From Botrytis cinerea B05.10 (taxonomy: Eukaryota > Ascomycota > Leotiomycetes > Helotiales > Sclerotiniaceae): a stretch of 64,000 bases of DNA. A program made the translations under genes and the position numbers. The stretch is taken from positions 1,240,001-1,304,000 of the forward strand of contig NC_037318.1 of the NCBI RefSeq assembly GCF_000143535.2, in the 5' to 3' direction. Below the pieces are notes generated by a model, which saw only the letters and a program-made list of their open reading frames with translations, searched no databases and was not told the DNA's origin. This document shows, piece after piece, positions 20,873 through 32,921 of this stretch; the first letter of the stretch is position 1, and every line of letters starts with the position of its first letter.

Positions 20873-23469
20873 TTAATCTTCCCCAGGGTCAACGGCGCCG
20901 GCTCGAATGAGCATATCCATGATTGTTCGGTTACCCCTCTTTACAGCTTCCCGGATTGCGATTTCCGGATTAAAATTCCCATTCCAAGACCATCCCCATG
21001 ACTTAACAGCCGGAGCATTAACATCAACATCGAGATCAATTAACTTTTTGATCATATACTCATTGCCATCTCTTACAGCTTCTTGTAAAGGTGTGCCACA
21101 ATTTTTGTTGGCCGGGACTTTGACATCAGCTCCAGCTAGTAACAGCATATCCACAATAGTTTGATTTCCATGTTTTACAGCTTCTTGAATCGCAACTCCC
21201 GGATTGGGGTACTCTTTGTAGCATGAATATTCCAAAGCGTTGATATCAACACCAAGATCAATCAACTGTTCGATCATATACTCATTGCCATTTCTTACAG
21301 CTTCTTGTAAAGGTGTGCCACAATTTATGTTGGCCGGGACTTTGACATCAGCTCCAGCTAGTAACAGCATATCCACAATAGTTTGATTTCCATGTTTTAC
21401 AGCTTCTTGAATCGCAACTCCAGGATTAGATCCACTATATGACTCCGAGTTTATTGGGGCGTTGATATCAGCACCAAGCTGAATCAACTGTATAATAATC
21501 GATTCATTCCCTCTCTTGATAGCCTCTTGAAGAGCTGTCCCAGAACGATCATTACTGGAAGCATTGATCTTTGCTCCCTTTTCAATCAATAAATCGATTA
21601 TTGCTTTATCTCCTCTCTTGATAGCTTCTTGAAGAGCTGTCCCAGAACTATAACTACCGGAAGCATTGATCTCTGCTCCCTTTTCAATCAACAAATAGAT
21701 TAATGCTTTATCTCCTCCCTTGACAGCCTCTTGAAGAGCTGTCCCAGAATAATTACTACCGGAAGCATTAATCTCTGCTCCCCTTTCGATTAACAAGTCG
21801 ATTATTGCTTTATTTCCTCCCTTGACAGCCTCTTGAAGAGCTGTCCCAGAACGATAATTATCGGAAGCATTGACCTCTGCTCCCTTCTCAATCAACAAAT
21901 CGATTAATGCTTTATCGTTTATTTTAACAGCCGCTTGAAGAACTGTCTCTCTATAGTTGGTGGAAGCATTGGAGTTGGCTCCAGCTTCAAGCAATAAAGC
22001 AACAACTTCTTTGTTTCCTCGTTTTGTGGCTATGTACAACGCTGTACCCCTCGAACAAAGGAAATCCACGTGAGCCCCCGCTTCAAGTAACGTGGTAACG
22101 ATTGTCAATTTGCCAAGGCTGGAAGCTTTATACAGAGGTGTTACCCAATTTCCACTGTATTGGTACTTTGGATTTGCCCCCTTTCCAATGAGAAAACGAA
22201 CCATATCATCATTGCCAATAGCAACCGCCTCTAGAAGCATTATCCAAATTTTCCCCGTGCCGGCTCCGATTTTGGGTTGGATTGCTTCCTCAAACAATGT
22301 GTCCATGATGGGGATATCTCTATGCATAGCAGCAAGCCTAAGTGCGCGAAAGCAGACCCGCAGACTTAATCGATCCTTTTTCTGGAGGATTGAGACAACA
22401 AGCTGATGTTCTCCAATACTTGCAGCCTTTTCAAGGGCATATGCCAAGTGATTCTGATTGAAATCTGAGTGTTGGAATAGAATAATCTCCACGATAGCAC
22501 GGTGTCCGTTTTCAATTGCTAATTTGATGTATTTTTTCATACCAACGGTCTTGACCCAATCATGATACTCGTCAGATGTTGATTTTGTGATGCCTGACCC
22601 TTCATTCGAAGTAGAGCCCATTGGCGAGCCATCACTCAAACTGAGCTGCGTTTGAATTCCAAGTATTTCTTGTGCAAGATCTCGATGCCCATTACGGCAC
22701 ACTTCGCACATTGGATCTTCATCATTGTTATCTCGATCATATAGACTCATTCCCGCAGCTATGAGCTCCTGGAAGATTTGAGAATGCCCACCTTTAGCGG
22801 CATCATGAAGTGCAGATCTTCCAGCTGTGTCCTTGACATTGTGTTCAATAATGGTATTGAGAAGGAGTTTGACAATTTTCAAATGGCCATTAAAGGCAGC
22901 TATGTGCAGTACGGTTTTACCGGTATCAGTGGTCTCCATGAAATCTCCCCCTTTGTGCAGTAGCAACTGGAGCGATGCAATATTTCCATCTTGCACAAGT
23001 TTCAAAATAGTCAGACTTTTGTCTAACTCCTTACGATTTTGAATCGCTTCATCGTAAGCATCCTGTAAGCTTGCTGCATTGCAATTGTCTTCTTCGTCAG
23101 TGGCAGCTACCTTTGAATGCATTTTTTTCATATGCCTCAGGAGGTTGTCTTTCCGTGCAGATCCTTTGAAGTTACATTTAGGCCACTTGCACATAAATCG
23201 TGGATTCACACTTCCATGCTTGCTTTCATGGCGTCGTAGATCGCTGCGCAAAGCAAACCCACTTTGGCATACAATGCATTTGTATGGGCGAATATGAGTG
23301 TTCCGATGACGACTAGAGTGAATTGATTAGCGACATCGAGCTATCGCTATAGAGAAGATGTAGAGTATAAGGATAATCACTTCAAAGATCCTTTAGTAGG
23401 CAGAGATTGTGGACAGAATTCGCACCCAAATGTGCCTGGAACCCGAAAACTGGCGGTGCTAGATGTCAT
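20873..23469 (-). CDS. C2H2 zinc-finger / ankyrin-repeat fusion protein
   Basis: Exons 23381-23469 and 20873-23312 join across a 68-nt intron to 842 residues. The splice completes the first finger: CEFC, 12 residues, H-x3-H, with the intron inside it. A second finger (CIVCQSGFALRSDLRRHESKH) and a third (CKWPKC...HMKKMH) follow. From about residue 110 to the end lie some 17-20 ankyrin units, beginning GKTVLHIAAFNGHLKIVKLL. The middle units of about 34 residues (SGTALQEAVKGGNKAIIDLL type) are nearly identical to each other, and a longer 74-residue block is duplicated near the C-terminus. Fingers suggest nucleic-acid binding and ankyrins protein recognition. The combination occurs in leotiomycete accessory genes; the target is unknown. 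It is divergent from another C2H2 gene. Confidence 0.9.
21030..21430 (-). repeat. 222-bp tandem duplication inside the ankyrin array
   Basis: Blocks starting with tcatatactcattgcca at 21052 and 21274 are offset by 222 bases and nearly identical over roughly 160 bases, through the ADVKVPAN and GNQTIVDMLLLAG units. The offset equals 74 codons (two ankyrin repeats plus a linker), so the frame is kept. It indicates a recent duplication or conversion. Confidence 0.85.
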
Positions 23470-23861
23470 TGTAACACCTTTGCACACTTAAATGAAGAGG
23501 GTCCCGATTTCTAGTGCGACAATTACACTCATTAGTAGAAAGAAATAATGAAAGAGGCGCAAAGGCTAAGAGCATACGGTCGGAGTGAGTGCATCAATTT
23601 TAAGATTTAAGAATTGCAGGGATTTTATGCACGAACTCGGTGGGTGGAAGATGAGTCTGCAGTGTGATAAGATTTTACTTTCCCTACCGGTGAAATACTT
23701 ATAGAGGGATGCTCCCCCTCTCTGAATTTTTGAATTTCGTCAAGGATCCGACCAATCAAGTCTCAGAATTCTAGTGCAACGTGTTTTGCTCGCCTCGTCA
23801 TACCGCCCTACATCGCCCTACCGTTTTATTGGCCGCCCGAAGCCTGCAGTACTACGCAAAT
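23470..23861. promoter_or_regulatory. Short bidirectional promoter between two C2H2 genes
   Basis: Only 392 bases separate the start codons of the C2H2-ankyrin gene (minus) and the C2H2 regulator (plus). A tatagaggg-like string near 23700 may be a TATA element for the plus-strand gene. Shared control is likely but not shown. Confidence 0.5.
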
Positions 23862-24679
23862 ATGTCGACCACAGCCAACGAGAAGCAGTCGTAAGTTTTT
23901 TTTTTTGAAACTGACGCAAGTATGCCTCCTCCAGGTTTTATAAAACCTCGACGAGAGTGCCTGAAACTTTTGAATTTAAATTCGAACTCACCCCCAACGA
24001 GGTTCTTGTTGAAAATTTTGGAGCTTCTTTGAATTATTCCGCTGCAAGTTGTCACTCCTTCGCAAATACGACCGAAGTTGTGCTTTATGACAATGACGAA
24101 ACTTTCGACATTCTCAATTCGGAGGACGATGTGAGAGCCGACCAGACAGCGTTACTTCCTACTGAGTTCAACCACGCAAATATTCCAAACTGGAATTACA
24201 ATTCAACAGGCGACATAGCAAACACTTCCTTGGATCCGTTCACGAACTTCCAGAGTTTTACATCATTTGAGCAGAACACGGCCTCTAGTAACGATGGGTA
24301 TCTTCAGGGTCTACTCGATGGAATCGATATGGGCATCAATTTCAACTGGCAAGAAATGAATGTCCTCGCGTTGGCACCGACAGAACAAGGGTTCATTTCC
24401 GGAGAAGTTGATGCGAACACTGTCCTCATTGGACAACAAGCTACGCCTCCGGCTCCCGTCATTGGACCCTTCGCCAATCATGTCGCCCCTGCCCCTCGTT
24501 TTGCGTGCGACTCCATTGGCTGTGGTAAAACTTTTGGACGCCAAAGTGACTGCAATCGTCACATGAAGAAGCATGGTGCTCCAGAGTATTCTTGCCCAGC
24601 ACTCGGATGTGGTAGGGAATTTTATCGTCGCGATAAAGTGATGGATCATGCTCGACGTATTCACCAGTTACAGTTGTAA
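23862..24679 (+). CDS. C2H2 zinc-finger transcription factor
   Basis: Exons 23862-23890 and 23935-24679 join across a 44-nt intron with a T-rich 5' part to 257 residues. The long open frame starts at a GTG; the true ATG lies in the small first exon (MSTTANEKQS). The N-terminal 190 residues are acidic and rich in Asn, Thr and Phe, a possible activation region (ELTPNEVLVENFG, NNDE-type stretches). Two C2H2 fingers end the protein: CDSIGCGKTFGRQSDCNRH followed by MKKH, and CPALGCGREFYRRDKVMDH followed by ARRIH. Two fingers at the very C-terminus with the C-x4-C spacing are common in leotiomycete and other Pezizomycotina regulators of unknown target. Confidence 0.88.
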
Positions 24680-26418
24680 CTCAGCAAGATTCTTTTCCTG
24701 TGGAGTTATAGTCACAGATATGAGCCAGATAGCGAGATTCTCGAGGGCTTCTCTTCATTGCTTTTCATTTCGATAGATATTGCATGTTTTTCTGTCTGGA
24801 TTAATGTTGTCGAGCATGTTGATTTTGGGGAGGGGGGAGTGCGATTGACGGCGGGTCGCAATGTTTACTTGGTTTCATTCTTTTCATACACTTTGGTTCG
24901 AGGAAGAGGTTTTGCATAGTCAGTCGTTCGCGCAACTGTTTTTAATTTCCTTGATCTTTCCTTAGTTAGACATTGACTATCAACATTCGTGGATGAAAGC
25001 CAGTCTTCAAACACTCACGTGACATGTATTTGTTCTTTCCTGACTTGTGCGCAGCGTTATAAGTACCAACTGTGACTTGAGATTGAAGCTGAGAATGCAC
25101 CAAATGTGATATTACAGAGTAGACATGTTCTCATGAGGCTCGAGTGATGTTCATCGGATTTTCCACTATAACACGTGACTAACGGACTTGAAGATTGATT
25201 CCAGCCGACCCCAAGATTTTGTCCGCACCGCACACTCAACATTCCGAAATTTTACCTCCTTCAGCACGACCACCAAGAATCCGAGCAAGCTACCGAAGTT
25301 TCATGTAATATGAGCCCAAAGTTTTGATCTTTCCACCATCATCGGGTGACCAATCGCAGATTGACGACGCATTTTGTGGCTGAGAGGTTTTCGAGCATGG
25401 CATGACATGCATAGGTGAGCTCGTTGTGAGCAGGGCAGGTAGGGCAAGTAGGGCGTCAAATCACGAGCAGTTTGTGGTGAACCAATACTATTGATGACTC
25501 GCGCAGGCATCACAATTATCACAAGCATCGCTGGCAATTCAATTGCCTTTCCAGAACCAGAGAAAGCAAATGGATCCTTTGGCTAAAAATAACACCAAGG
25601 TTCATCTCATAGGCACATTTCATCTCTTCTTCATGTTGGTAGGGCGGTAGGTATTCGAGATCAAGAGCGTCAAGAAACATCTCAAACATTCGTCCAATCA
25701 GCACGACACACCAAAGGCGCGTACATTTCTTAGGACGGATTTCCACTTCCACACCCTGCACTCCCTGTTGAATAGTCGCGGACGGTGGAAATTCTCCACT
25801 ACACCAAAAATCAGGGGCAACATGGGGGCTTCATATGAAGTAATTCCGAGATCGTTTCTACGAATCAATATTCAATGTTTTTCGATAAAGACGCTAGGGC
25901 AAGGTCGTGAAAGCTCCACATTTCTAATATATTCACAACAATTTTCATCTCCACGTAACCAATTCATCCAGAACTCCCGGCGTTATGTCCATATGTGCTC
26001 GGAAAGAGGGACTCTACCCTGGATCTATACTAAGAATCTAAGATAAAGTGATCTCGAATCTTTAACCCCAGTCATTTTGGGTTGTTTCATGGCATCGCAT
26101 TGGGTTTAGGGACTATTGACCTCCACTTTAGAACAGGCCCTCATATAAGGAAAATGGCTTCAACGTCTCGAAATGTCTTTTTGAGCCCCCCAGTCATCAA
26201 AGTTGGTACTGGATGGGTTGTGGCTTTGCGAAAAAGGAACTCGTAGTACCTTGTTCAAAAGGTTGTTGTCGCCCACAACAATCCATTATTTTCTCATTTT
26301 TTTGCTTAAGACATACTCTCATCATTCTTTCTGAGAGAAAGTCAATCTTCTTTTCAATTCCTCGACGTTGTTACGTCTAGTCACTCATTATTTTTCTTCT
26401 TCATTTAATTCCTTAATT
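24680..26418. other. Intergenic region upstream of the GH16 gene
   Basis: These 1.7 kb carry the 3' region of the C2H2 gene and the promoter of the glucanase. Open frames at 25057-25761 (minus) and 25768-26046 (plus) lack domains, consistent codon use and splice context. CT-rich tracts close to 26340-26400 look like a leader. No other feature was found. Confidence 0.45.
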
Positions 26419-29288
26419 ATGATTCAGCGAATTGTTTCCACTGCCACTTTGGCGCTTGCTTTCATTGGTGAAGTTTCCGCGACGAATAAGTATACGTTAG
26501 TCGATGATTATGCAGGAACCAATTTTTTTGATATGTTCGATTTTTATACGGTACGTACAATATCCTGTCGATGATTAGATGGAAGCAAAGAGATTGTCGG
26601 GGCGAGTGATCGAATGGCTTGTTATCGGAAGAATTATACATGTTTAGCAATTTTGGAAAATGAATTTGTCTGATATATTGACCATAGGGAGCCGACCCAA
26701 CAACCGGATTCGTTTCATATACCTCTAAAGAAGTAGCCGAAAATGCAAACAGCGAGCTTGGTGTAGCCTTGACAAAGGTCGAGAATGGACAAGCTTATAT
26801 GGGTGTGGACTACGTTAATGTGGTCACCACTGGCCGGCCCAGTGTTAGGATACAAAGTAAAGAGTCCTATACTCATGGCTTGATTATTGCCGACCTCGCG
26901 CATATGCCGGCTAGTATTTGCGGTACCTGGCCAGCGTTCTGGACCGTCAACACTACCAATTACCCACGATATGGAGAGATAGATATTCTTGAAAATATCA
27001 ACGAGAATACTGTCAGCTTGCAAACGCTTCATACCGAGGAAGGATGCTATATTTCCGGTAACCAATACTCAACTCAATTAAAAGATAACGTCACAACATA
27101 CAACTGTGATGATTCTGCCAGCTCAAGCATATTTGGAGCCCAAGAGGGTAACTCTGCATGCTCTGGTACTAACCCCGACCCAAATTCTTACGGAACGACA
27201 TTCAACAGCAACGGGGGTGGTGTATATGCTATGCAATGGACTAGCGATGTTATCAGAATGTGGAACTTTGGGCCTGATGCGATTCCAGCCGATATAACTG
27301 CTGGTACACCAGATCCATCCACTTGGGATCTTCCTGCCTTTACTACCGAAGGAGGAGTATGTAATATTGATGGATTATTTGCCAACCACCACATCATTTT
27401 CGATACAACTTTCTGTGGAGTATATGCTGGAAAAACCAAATTCTGGCAAGAGACAACTTGTTATGACGCAGAAAAATATCCTACCTGTGATAGTTATGTT
27501 GGAGCAAACCCAGCAGCATACAAGGAAGCTTATTGGCTCATCAACAGTGTTAAGGTTTACCAAAATGATACCTTGGCCGCTACTAGCGCTGCTGCGTAAG
27601 TATTTGAAAATCCGGAGAATTTGTGTATACTAATCAAGAATAGTGCTTCATCTACGTCGGCTGCTATCGTTGCTACTTCAACCAAAATCTCGACTACTGC
27701 TAGCCCAGTAATGAGCTCAACTGCTCGAGCCGAATCTCTTTTGGGTGTCGCGACATCCGAAGCCGCATCGATCGCCTCCGTTGTCGCCTCTAGTTCATCA
27801 TCTTCTGCAGCATGTGTCTCCACAGGTGCCCTCCTTTCTGGTCAGACCGCTTGCCCGGCATCTTCTGTAGAGGCATCTTCTACCGCAAGCATCATTGCTT
27901 CAGTATCATCTGTTGCTACAATTATTCCCACGACAGCTCCAGTGGAGGCATCATCTACAGCCAATATCATCGCCTCAGTATCTTCTGTTCAAGAATCCTC
28001 CGCTGCTATCATTGTCCCTTCAGCATCTTCTATTGAGCAATCCTCGGTCGCCGGCGTCCTTACAACTGCTTCAGTCCCATACCCCCACACTACCTCTACC
28101 ATTTACGGAACAAACACACGCACTGACGAGCTTGGATCTGTTGTAACCGAGACTGTTATTCTTTCAACTACTATTTGCCCAATCACTGCTGCCGAGGGGG
28201 AAGCCACCCCTTCACCATCCAGCGCAAATGTCGATTCGACGACGACTATTCAAAGTACTATCACAAGCGTTAAGTCGGCCGCTACAATCTATAGCACCGT
28301 TACACTTCCAGGTGAAGATTCCTCTGCTATTATTGTAGCCACTAGCGAAATTGCACAAACAACTGTCTCAGCTGCTTACACAACCCAAGTATCTGAGCCC
28401 GCATATGCTTGGAGTACTGTCACTACCGAGGGAACTAGCACTGTCGTTCCTGTTGGTTCAAGCCCAAGTGTTCCAGCATCGGCTGAGAGTGATAGTTCTG
28501 TACCGACTGCTTCAGCTGGAGCTAGCTCTGGTGAGGCCACTAGCGTATCTTCCGCAGCATGCGTACCCTCTGGTGGTGCTCTTTTATCTGGTCAAACAGC
28601 TTGCCCTGAAACACCCGCTGCCTCGACTGGTGCTCTCTCAGGCGAAGTTACTAGCATTGTTTCTTCGGTCGTTAACCCTACCCCAGCTATATCTTCTGCC
28701 GCATGTGTCGCTTCTGGTGCTCTTCTTTCCGGTGAAACAGCTTGCCCAGAAACTCCACTTAAGGCTGTAAGCTCCAGCGAGGCCACTTCCGCTCAACCAT
28801 CCACTACATCAGTAGCCAACACTCCAATTCCAACTGACGCCTCGATCGTCCTCTCAACCGCAACCGTGGTACCCATGCAATCTGCCCCTGCTCCAGCCGC
28901 CACATCTGCCGAAGGTATCAGCACCCCTCAATCATCCAGCGTAGTCGGCCAAGCTGGAACTACCAGCCCAATAATCTTTACCCCAACCTACGCAACCACC
29001 TCATTCGTCACAAAGCCCACATCCGCATCCACCAACTCTACCTCTACGCAAACCATTACCTCAAGTAGTGTATCGATAACAGGTACTGGTATCCTTATCG
29101 ACACTTCTACACTTGGAAGCACCGAAACTTTCACATTCGCCATGCCAAGCATCTATAGCGCGACTGGAACCAGCGATGCTAGTGCTGTCACTGCTTATCC
29201 TTATTTGGACTCTGGAGTCTCAAAGGTCAGTGTTCGGGGAAGTATTATGGCTGCTATGGGGGTTATGGCTTTGCTATTGGTGGTTTAA
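26419..29288 (+). CDS. GH16 endo-1,3(4)-beta-glucanase, probably GPI-anchored
   Basis: Lam16A-type GH16 enzymes cleave beta-1,3/1,4-glucan in the cell wall or plant material. Exons 26419-26550, 26688-27595 and 27644-29288 (introns 137 and 48 nt) join to 894 residues. A signal peptide opens it (MIQRIVSTATLALAFIGEVS). The catalytic domain covers roughly residues 22-345, with TWPAFWTV and the active-site motif GEIDILE, containing both acids. Then follows a Ser/Thr/Ala-rich tail of about 550 residues with three copies of a small Cys-pair module (AACV...GALLSGQTACP). A hydrophobic C-terminus (GSIMAAMGVMALLLVV) fits a GPI signal, so I infer wall or membrane attachment. The tail is unusually long relative to the enzyme. 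Confidence 0.93.
27805..28755 (+). repeat. Three copies of a Cys-pair module in the GH16 tail
   Basis: Copies at about 27808-27857, 28553-28608 and 28699-28749 each code a peptide of the form A-C-V-x-S/T-G-A-L-L-S-G-Q/E-T-A-C-P. Two cysteines per module are the only cysteines in the Ser/Thr-rich tail, so each could form a small disulphide loop. Confidence 0.75.
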
Positions 29289-31331
29289 ATTTTTTGAATT
29301 TGAGATTCTTTGATACCTATGGGGACGATGTGGCTTGGTGTAATTTTGGCGGGCATTTTGTATATAATTTGAGATAAACACCTGGATACAGAAAGATAAA
29401 GTGTATATTTATATAGGACAATGAGAAGAAATCTCTTGTTATTTGGCTACTTTTTGACTACTTGGCTTGATTATTTGGTTCTGTCATTCATAGCATGTTG
29501 ACAGGGCACTGGGTAAGCGGGAAAAAAAGACCGGTCGAAATTGATTGGAAATTCAGATCATTGCCCTACCTCAAATCGAACAAAAAGCTCTTATTATTCT
29601 AATTCGACATAGACAACAAGAATTCAATGTTTCAATTCTAAGCAAGCGAGCAACCACCCCTCGTTAATCCAGCGCAACATGAGCAACAAACCACCAATAT
29701 TCCAATCCCAAATAAATAATCAGTTATCAATCACCTATCTCATCTCAATCTAATAAACATTGAAAAAATAAACACCAAACTATTCCATTCCATTCCCATT
29801 TATCTTCTATCCATACACACCCAACATCAACATCAAATCAAGCACTTCTAATTATTCCAAAACAACCCGTTTCACACAAAGTAAAAAAATCATTAATTTA
29901 TTAGAGTTTGAAATTTTACGAAAATCGCCGCTAGATGGCGTGGATAGCTGAGCCACAATCTTTCAGATACGCTTCCTTGCGGGTTGAAATAAAAGTACGT
30001 GGGTGTGGATGTGGCGCGTGGGTTTGCGGGGGCACGGACGTTTGGGGTGAAGTGGAGTTTTTTATGCGGAAGATTCTTGGGTTGGGGGGTTTTGTGTTTG
30101 GTTTTTTGTGCGATTTTGTGATGGTGTAATTGTGGTGCTTGGGGGGTGCTTGGGGGATACTTGGGGATTGTGGAGGAGGAGGATGGGGATGGGGATGGAG
30201 ATGCTGGGGATGTTTGTTTTTTTGATGTGTTTTTGTGTTTACCAAGTGGTTTTTACTGGAGTGGGTTTCTGGTGCTAGATTTCGAGTGAATGGATTGGCG
30301 GTCGGTTATGAGTATGACTGGAGTGGAAAACCGTGGTATATTCCTCGTAGTATGGAGGCATATCATCTGTGGTGGGCTGCGTGGAAAATTCAAGCAAATC
30401 AACACTCTGGTAGTCTCTATGTTGAGGTGTAGGACTTGAAGTTCGTGGCAGAACATTGTGTGCGGTGATTGGAGATGGGGAATTCTTCGTTGTGTATGGA
30501 TGAATGAAAATTTTACAGATGGGAAAGCGCTGATTCTGCTGGATCATGCTTTTTGATGCTGTAAGTGCATCTCATTGCTTGGAAGTCGTTTCCTACTTAT
30601 TAGTATGGAGTTTTTAGGAAACAAAAGCTGCCGTTTCAGCGACCCAACATCTCCAAATTATCGCGCATTAACATTCTCTTTCTGTTTGAATTCAATTGTC
30701 ATTTCTATCTCTACTTGATCAATTTAAGAAAACTCATTCATTTGTAGATTTGTGGTATCTCATGGGATTCCATGATTTGGGTACTAGATGTCATTTCCAC
30801 CGCCAATCATTTCGCTTGTTCGGACGACATATCCTACAAAAGTTTACCGATACCTCATTCTGCAGGACAACTGTAGATCTGGGATCTCCATCTCCATCTC
30901 CTGAACCGTTGTGCAGTATTCAAATTCTTTCATTGTCGTTCTGGCCGCCTACCTTTTCAAGTGTGTTCCGACGTGATTGTTTTCGTGGATAGCCAGCGCC
31001 TTCATCGATTGTTCGTCAGATCAAGGTTTGCCCACAACTTGCAAAATTCTTTCTATCAACACTAGAGAGGCATATACACCCTTCATCTGTATAGTCTGGC
31101 CTGTGATGTGTAATTTATATCATCGAGGGCAATTCAATCAACCGCACTGGAATGAAATGGGGTTTGACAACCGATGACCTCACTGGCTACTCCCCTGCCG
31201 TTCAGACCATGCGGATATCTTACTCTTGCTCCAGCCACATGTGCAATCTGTTCAGTCTGTCACTTACATAGGAACAGCCGTCAGATTTGAATCTTGCCAT
31301 TTCCAGCTTTTGACTCGTGCTGTGTTCTCAT
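29289..31331. other. Gene-poor region with simple sequence
   Basis: About 2 kb without a gene I can support. A G-rich, microsatellite-like tract (ggggat and similar) lies at 30000-30220; its complement gives Pro/His-rich open frames that I regard as artefacts. A minus-strand frame at 30275-30547 ending in a Tyr/Glu-rich peptide might be a short gene, but it has no domain and no clear partner exon. Confidence 0.4.
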
Positions 31332-31469
31332 TTATGGTTTCTTAATAACATCATAGCTACCCGGCATTAATGCTTTCGCACTGGCGATTCTACCTCGTTC
31401 CCACTTCTTTTGAGTGCGACCCCGCTTCACAGGAACAGAACTCCCCGCAGCAATCCCCGTAGCAGCGCC
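31332..31469 (-). other. In-frame open extension after the TGA of protein A
   Basis: Forty-five sense codons follow the TGA in the same frame before a TAA. The peptide is basic and looks coding (GRTQKKWERGRIASAKALMP). Either a stop was acquired recently (CGA to TGA is the commonest C to T event), translation reads through, or an unseen splice removes the stop. Confidence 0.5.
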
Positions 31470-31904
31470 TCAAGGGACAGTACCTCCAGCGACGGTGCCT
31501 CCAGCGACATTACCTCCAGCGACAGTGCCTCCAGTAACAGCTTTGCCAGTTTTTGTTGATTTCTGAGGATCGAGTTCGTTTTCGCTTTCAATTTCATCTT
31601 CCCAGGGACCGCCATAATTTAGACCTGAGTCTTCGCTATTGACTTGTTAGCTCTGGACGCCTCTCAGATCTCGAACAAGGTTCGTCGTTTACCCGGCACA
31701 GACTGGGCATACGTCGGTCTTGTTTGACTTGATGTGACAGAGGCGGAACTTTCGTTTCTTGCAGTTCACAAGCACTCTGTCTATGTTCTCTGGAAGTGTC
31801 ATTTTTTCAACTACTTCAGGACAGGGCCCGAAGTATTTAGCTGTCTGATGTGGTCCGGTGTCATCTTGGCAATTTCGATACGTAGTCTTGATGTAACAAC
31901 ACAT
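31470..31904 (-). CDS. Small MC-type cysteine-rich protein A, possible TGA readthrough
   Basis: Not a recognised family. Exons 31693-31904 and 31470-31635 join across a 57-nt intron (acceptor with ctaac branch) to 125 residues. It starts MCCYIKTTYRNC and has seven further cysteines/pairs ending in VCPVC immediately before the splice. The second exon is disordered: acidic (EDEIESENEL) then Gly/Thr/Val repeats (AGGTV units). After the TGA at 31470-31472 the same frame stays open for 45 more codons, rich in Arg/Lys (VKRGRTQKKWERGRIASAKA), to a TAA at 31332-31334, so the real product may be 170 residues or the TGA may be a recent mutation. No signal peptide. The head resembles two other genes in this window (36122 and 37470). 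Confidence 0.6.
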
Positions 31905-32921
31905 GATTGGTACCTTGTGAATTGTGATGGTGGAAAGCTCGATATGGATGCAATTGTTTTTCAGTAAAAGTACATGATGATGTCCTTCCATAATTAGGAT
32001 GATATACTAAACGGTCTACAAAGAACATATTCCTGTCAATAGTTAGAAACGAGATGAAAGATAAAAGCATACATAACTGAAGGGAGCTTATCATGTATCT
32101 CAAGCAAGAAGGCCATCATAAAGATTCATGATATCTCATTGTAAGTGTGAAGCACTTAAGAATATAGATTCTTTTGTTTGTGTATAGATTTTGTCTTCAT
32201 ACGAAAGGAATCTTGTCACAAAGTTTGATTTGAAAGGTCTGATTAAGAATTCATCACACGTTCATGTATGCTACAGCATGACGTTTGGGCTCCTTTTTGA
32301 AACCTTCATAGCAGCCTCTGATTGTTCGGAAAGTAGTATTGGGCGGATCAGATTTGGAAAATAGTTGTTGAAAGTATTCGTTCCTTTCTGTAAGGACTAT
32401 GGAGACAATGAAACGCGGCGGGAAGACCATAGACATCTTCTCGGCTAATTAGTCCTTTGAAAGAATTGGTGCAAAAATGTGTTGTGCAATACCCCTTATC
32501 AAAATCGCTTCTCTTTCTTGTGGTGCAAAATAAAGCTTAGTAAACTACTGGTGTTTCCATTGTATATTGTATATCCAATGCTCAAATGCATACATAGCTT
32601 TGTTTTTAGATGTGGAATGTGCAAGGAATATTGGAAGATTCGGGCACCAAAATTATCGCTGATGAATCTCACTGATAGTATGATTTTCTTCACGATAAAG
32701 AAGGCAGGCCAGTGGAACGGATGTAACATTACATAAACTACATATTCTACCATTCTAATCGGTAATTATGATGATAGAATCATACAATTCAAGATTTCTA
32801 TTTAGGCCAAAAGTTGCGGAGTTTAAAACAGTTTTATTCTAAATATCAAAATAACCTGTAGATTTCAAAAAAACAAAACAAAAAAAGACATTTACTTTAA
32901 AGGTATGAGAATAAACGATGA
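31905..32921. other. Intergenic region
   Basis: This 1-kb gap between protein A and the HET gene is AT-rich. A 60-codon minus-strand frame at 32254-32436 (ending EGFKKEPKRHAVAYMNV) has a coding look but no domain, and I leave it unannotated. An A-rich tract occurs at 32865-32890. Confidence 0.4.

Noticed and set aside
25057..26046. Several 60-90 codon frames upstream of the GH16 gene
   Set aside because: They overlap on different strands, lack domains and fall in the expected promoter.
29931..30245. Minus-strand His/Pro-rich frame
   Set aside because: It is the complement of a G-rich simple-sequence tract; no domain, splice partner or conserved start.
32254..32436. 60-codon minus-strand frame between protein A and the HET gene
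   Set aside because: Coding-like ending but no domain, neighbour exon or promoter context; left unannotated.
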